A DNA stretch of 53,715 nucleotides. It comes from Chitinophagia bacterium. GTDB lineage: Bacteria > Bacteroidota > Bacteroidia > Chitinophagales > Chitinophagaceae. The notes beneath the pieces are model-generated. The model was not told the origin of the DNA. It saw only the letters and a program-made list of their open reading frames with translations, and did no database searches. The DNA lies in NCBI GenBank assembly GCA_009920495.1, contig RFZW01000002.1, forward strand, positions 1 to 53,715. Direction: 5' to 3'. Each line of letters begins with the position of its first letter. Position 1 is the first letter of the stretch. Both the position numbers and the translations under genes were made by a program. This document shows, in pieces, positions 49,978-53,715 of this stretch.

Positions 49978-50619
49978 TTAGATTGATTCAGATTTATCTC
50001 TTTTCTTGAAAATGGGAAGCTTGGTTTCAGTTCCCTTATACAACCTGGAAATATTTTTATGATGTGTTACCACGACCATAATTGCGACAATCATTGCAAA
50101 GTAACGATACAAGGTTTCTTTTTCGTTAAATACATATAATATGAGCACCATAAAAGCAATGGATGCTAGAATGGAACTAAGGGATACAAAACGAGTTGAA
50201 ATCAAAGAAATTAAGAATATGCCTAAACAAATAAGCGCGACTGCTGGCTGAATGGCTAAAGTCATTCCCAATAATGTTGCCACTCCTTTTCCGCCTCTAA
50301 AATTTGCCCAAATAGGAAATATGTGACCTATAACAGCGGCCAATCCCAACAGGATCATTAAATTGGTTCTCGCTAACTCATTGGATAAGTAAAATGGAAT
50401 CACAATATATAATGAGGTTGCAATAACTCCTTTTGTTACATCGGCTAACATAACAAAACTACCCCATTTGGACCCTAAAACTCGAAAGGTATTGGTTGCA
50501 CCTGCATTTCCACTACCATAATCTCGTATGTCAATTCCGAATATAGATTTGCTCACCCAAACCGCGGTTGGTATGGATCCAATCAAATAAGCCAATATGA
50601 TTAAAATAATTTCAGTCAT
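49978..50619 (-). CDS. plsY: Glycerol-3-phosphate acyltransferase PlsY
   Basis: LIGSIPTAVWVSKSIFGIDIRDYGSGNAGATNTFRVLGSKWG; GHIFPIWANFRGGKGVATLLG; HHKNISRLYKGTETK. Confidence 0.95.
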   Translation of the reverse strand: MTEIILIILAYLIGSIPTAVWVSKSIFGIDIRDYGSGNAGATNTFRVLGSKWGSFVMLADVTKGVIATSLYIVIPFYLSNELARTNLMILLGLAAVIGHIFPIWANFRGGKGVATLLGMTLAIQPAVALICLGIFLISLISTRFVSLSSILASIAFMVLILYVFNEKETLYRYFAMIVAIMVVVTHHKNISRLYKGTETKLPIFKKRDKSESI

Positions 50620-50696
50620 TCAAACAATTCTTATGGGTCACAAAGATACATCCAAAAAAATTAATGGTTTGTTAACATTGGGAATAATATATCTTA

Positions 50697-51494
50697 TTAA
50701 AGCTTAAACAAAAGGCTCACCCAGCCATTCAAAGGCTGTGATTTTACAAAATTCCATCCTTTTTCAGTTGCTAATTTTATCATATCTTCTTGATCCTCAA
50801 TTAATAAGCCACTTAGAATTAATTCAGATTCCAAGTGTGCCACTTGGGTCAATTCCCGCATATTGGCTTCAATGATATGCCTATTCACATTGGCTAAAAT
50901 GATATCGAATTGGTGATCCTGATAGGCAGAATCCACTTTCTTAATCAATATACCCTTAGTGCCAAAGTCATACACCGACTTTCCCGTAAAACTTAGATGC
51001 TCCATCATTTGCATCACTGAAAAAGTGGTCGCATGATGCCCAGTTCCAAAGCTCATTTTCGGGGTAATCTTTATTTCATATTTTACTGCTGGGGTAAAGC
51101 TTGGATGAAAATGGGCCCGAATTCCTACAAAGTCGCCCACCCTTACTGGTTCAAAATTCGACTCCCATAAAGCATTCCAATTTTCTTCTTTAACTATTGA
51201 TTTTAAATAAGTTAAATTATGTTGATTAAATATTATTTCTAATTCCTTTTCAATATTTTGATTGTCAAAATCAGTGGATAAAATAAAGGCTTTGCAAACA
51301 CCCGCTCCGGCGCCTAACCCTGTTGTTGCCCCAAGGATACTACTCATTCCTACGCCATTATTTATACCTGTGGCTGCTTCCTCTTCATTAAAGCCTTCAA
51401 ACCCCAAATTAGCCAACTGGGCAACCAGCATGTCTAATTGGTCCTGGGTATTAAAATTGAATTCTATTTGTAGGTAGGTTTTAGGCATTTTCAT
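50697..51494 (-). CDS. prmA: Ribosomal protein L11 methyltransferase; apparent in-frame internal deletion near 50955-50960
   Basis: ALWESNFEPVRVGDFVGIRAHFHP, ITPKMSFGTGHHATTFSVMQMMEHL, VYDFGT | KGILIKKVDSAYQDHQFDIILANVNRHII. The SAM-binding core between DFGT and the FDIILAN motif is missing. Confidence 0.85.
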   Translation of the reverse strand: MKMPKTYLQIEFNFNTQDQLDMLVAQLANLGFEGFNEEEAATGINNGVGMSSILGATTGLGAGAGVCKAFILSTDFDNQNIEKELEIIFNQHNLTYLKSIVKEENWNALWESNFEPVRVGDFVGIRAHFHPSFTPAVKYEIKITPKMSFGTGHHATTFSVMQMMEHLSFTGKSVYDFGTKGILIKKVDSAYQDHQFDIILANVNRHIIEANMRELTQVAHLESELILSGLLIEDQEDMIKLATEKGWNFVKSQPLNGWVSLLFKL

Positions 51495-51496
51495 GT

Positions 51497-51555
51497 GTTA
51501 TCGGGAGGCAAAGATACCAATTAAAATGCCCTCCCGAATAACGAGAAGGCATTTT
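51497..51555 (-). promoter_or_regulatory. Overlapping alternative hairpins between pnp and prmA (pnp terminator vs pairing with prmA leader)
   Basis: Hairpin A: AAAATGCC (51523-51530) / GGCATTTT (51548-51555). Hairpin B: GTTATCGGGAGGC (51497-51509) / GCCCTCCCGAATAAC (51528-51542). They share bases, so they are mutually exclusive. Confidence 0.5.
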
Positions 51556-51587
51556 GAATATTTCAAGCCTTATGCAGGCATAAAAAC

Positions 51588-53602
51588 TTAAGCTTGTGGA
51601 CCGCGGTCTTCACGAGGCGCTTGTTCTGGGCGAGGCAATAATGCCTTGTGGCTTAACTTGAACTTACCTGTTTTAGGGTCCAAACCAACCAATTTCACCT
51701 TAACAACATCACCTTCGTTGTAAATACCTTCCATCGTCTCCAAACGCTTCCAGCTTATTTCACTAATGTGTAATAAACCTTGTTTGCCTGGCATGAATTC
51801 AACAAAGGCGCCAAACTCCTTCACTCCCTTTACAACACCTTCGTATTCATCTCCGATTTCAGGAACTGCAACAATACCATTGATCCATTTTACTGCAGCA
51901 TCTAAACTATCCTTATTTGCAGAGAAGATACTTACTTCACCATGGTTACCCACTTCTTCAATATTAATAGTAGCACCAGTTGTTCTTTGCATTTCTTGAA
52001 TAATCTTACCACCTGGTCCGATAACTGCACCAATATATTCCTTATCAATAATCAATTTAACCATTCTAGGTGCATGTGGTTTCACATCAGCACGCGCTGC
52101 TGGCATACATTCATACATTGCATCTAAAATATGTAAACGGCCTTTTTTAGCTTGAGACAATGCCTCACGCATAATATCCATACTTAAACCATCTACTTTA
52201 ATATCCATTTGAACGCCACAAATACCATCACGCGTTCCTGTTACTTTAAAATCCATATCTCCTAAATGATCTTCATCGCCTAAGATATCCGTTAAGATCG
52301 CATATTTACCATCTTCTCTTGAAATTAATCCCATCGCCACACCACTCACGTGCTTAGGCATTGGAACACCTGCATCCATTAAAGCTAATGAACCAGCACA
52401 AACTGTTGCCATTGATGATGAACCATTACTTTCCAATACATCTGAAACAACTCTCAAAGTGTAAGGGAATGTTGTTGTATCAGGTAACATTTGTTTTAAA
52501 GAGCGCATTGCCAAATTACCATGTCCCACTTCACGACGACCTACACCACGCATCATTTTTACTTCTCCTGTAGAGAATGGCGGGAAATTATAGTGTAAGA
52601 AAAATTTAGTGTATTCAGCACTTGCAGCAGTTTCTTGCATTAACTCATCTAACTTAGTTCCTAATGTTACTGTAGTTAGTGATTGTGTTTCTCCTCTTGT
52701 AAATAAAGAAGAACCATGCGGCGTTGGCAACGGATCCACTTCCATCGCTAATGGACGCACTTGATCTAATTGACGACCATCTAAACGAATACGTTTGTCC
52801 ACCATCATATCTCTTACTACTTCCCATTTAAGGTCCTCGTAATACTTACCTGCTAATTTCTTTTGCAAGTCAGTAATCTCTGTTCCTAAATGTTCAATGA
52901 TTTCTTTTTTCAATGCAGAAAAAGCATCACTTCTTTCATGTTTTGCAGAACCTAATTCAGCAATCGCATTTACTTTTGCTTTTGCAAAAGCGTATACTTT
53001 TTCTTTGATCGCTTCGTCTTGTCACCTTCTACCATCATTAAATTCTTGTCAGTTGCAGCAATTAAAAATTCAAAATCAGAAATAGCTAATTGTGCTTTAG
53101 AAGGGTTGATAATAAATTCCCCTTTAATGCGTCCGATACGCACTTCTGAAATAATTTCCTTAATTGGAATATTAGAAACAGCCAATGCAGCAGATGCAGC
53201 CAAACAAGCCAATGAATCAGGCATTACATTTTCATCACTTGAAATCAAGGAGATCAATACTTGCACATCGCACAAATAATCTTCTGGGAATAAAGGACGT
53301 AATGCACGATCAATTAAACGACTTGTTAAAATTTCATAATCATTTAAGCGCGCTTCTCTTTTAAAGAAGGATCCAGGGATACGACCTGCAGAGGCGAATT
53401 TTTCTTGATAATCTACACTTAATGGGAAAAAGTCTTGACCATCCTTAGGATCCTTATTAGCGACAACAGTTGCTAATAAAATACAGTTGCCTTGTCTTAC
53501 GGTTACTGCTCCATCCGCTTGACGAGCTAATTTTCCAGTTTCGATAAATACCTCCTGACCAGGATTAATTTCGAATTTAACTGATTTAGGTTGTGATAAC
53601 AT
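51588..53602 (-). pseudogene. pnp: Polyribonucleotide nucleotidyltransferase, interrupted by internal deletion/frameshift near 53015-53024
   Basis: ORF 52970..53662 has MLSQPKSVKFEINPGQEVFIETGKLARQADGAVTVRQGNCILLATVV…LMMVEGD. The second frame then reads DEAIKEKVYAFAKAKVNAIAELGSAKHERSDAFSALKKEIIEHLG… into ORF 51588..52913 (DGRQLDQVRPLAMEVDPLPTPHGSSLFTRGETQSL; KH and S1 domains). Confidence 0.88.
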
Positions 53603-53657
53603 GTTAATTTTTTTTAAATCTTTTCTTGTAAGAAACGATCGTATATAAACAACTAAT

Positions 53658-53680
53658 CCCAACCGTGTTTGACAGTTGGG
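53658..53680. terminator. Hairpin upstream of pnp, possible terminator of the gene beyond the window
   Basis: TCCCAACcgtgtttgacaGTTGGGA. Confidence 0.5.
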
Positions 53681-53715
53681 ACAGCTATTATAAGATTGTT
53701 TTGAATTATTTTCTT

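Noticed and set aside
52913-53022. Programmed frameshift, bypassing or intron as an explanation for the split ORFs
   Set aside because: Conserved residues are missing rather than interrupted by extra sequence, and no slippery site or intron structure is seen; the three in-frame losses cannot be frameshifting.
1-53715. CRISPR arrays, prophage, transposases, tRNA or rRNA genes
   Set aside because: No regularly spaced repeats, integrase/transposase motifs or obvious tRNA/rRNA sequence were seen by eye; a tRNAscan/Infernal run was not possible.

Overview
The window is AT-rich Bacteroidota DNA, Chitinophagaceae-like by protein style; this taxonomy is my inference. It runs from inside an mltG-like gene to just upstream of pnp. 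Housekeeping genes flank a large uronic-acid / carbohydrate utilisation locus at about 11.4-44 kb. Housekeeping includes mltG, a YihY family protein, an SPT-like alpha-oxoamine synthase, PafA-type phosphatase, icd, an Nramp-UspA fusion, glgP, ubiX, clpC, dnaG, plsY, prmA and pnp. The locus contains ExuT-like MFS, KdgA, YhcH, KdgK, UxaC, UxuA, a mannonate-oxidoreductase-like SDR, LacI, SusC/SusD, KduI, KduD, GH88, an alginate-lyase-family protein and an FGE-like protein. It also has three Gfo/Idh proteins, two TIM-barrel isomerase/epimerases, a ThuA-like protein and a MadL/MadM + malonyl-CoA-synthetase-like + esterase block. The most striking pattern is that seven separate genes each lack a short internal, conserved segment of roughly 20-50 codons. 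The seven are an alpha/beta-hydrolase-SGNH esterase, a TIM-barrel epimerase, SusC, a Gfo/Idh protein, ClpC, PrmA and PNPase. Some losses are frameshifted and some in-frame, and both flanks of each are intact. Because essential genes are included, an assembly or sequence-processing artefact is the leading explanation, but it needs read-level checking. Other candidates for follow-up are the malonate/esterase module inside the uronate locus, a TonB plug-domain protein with no barrel, five Tat-like exported oxidoreductase/isomerase proteins, and mutually exclusive hairpins ahead of prmA. Identifications come from reading the sequence and from family knowledge; no searches were run.
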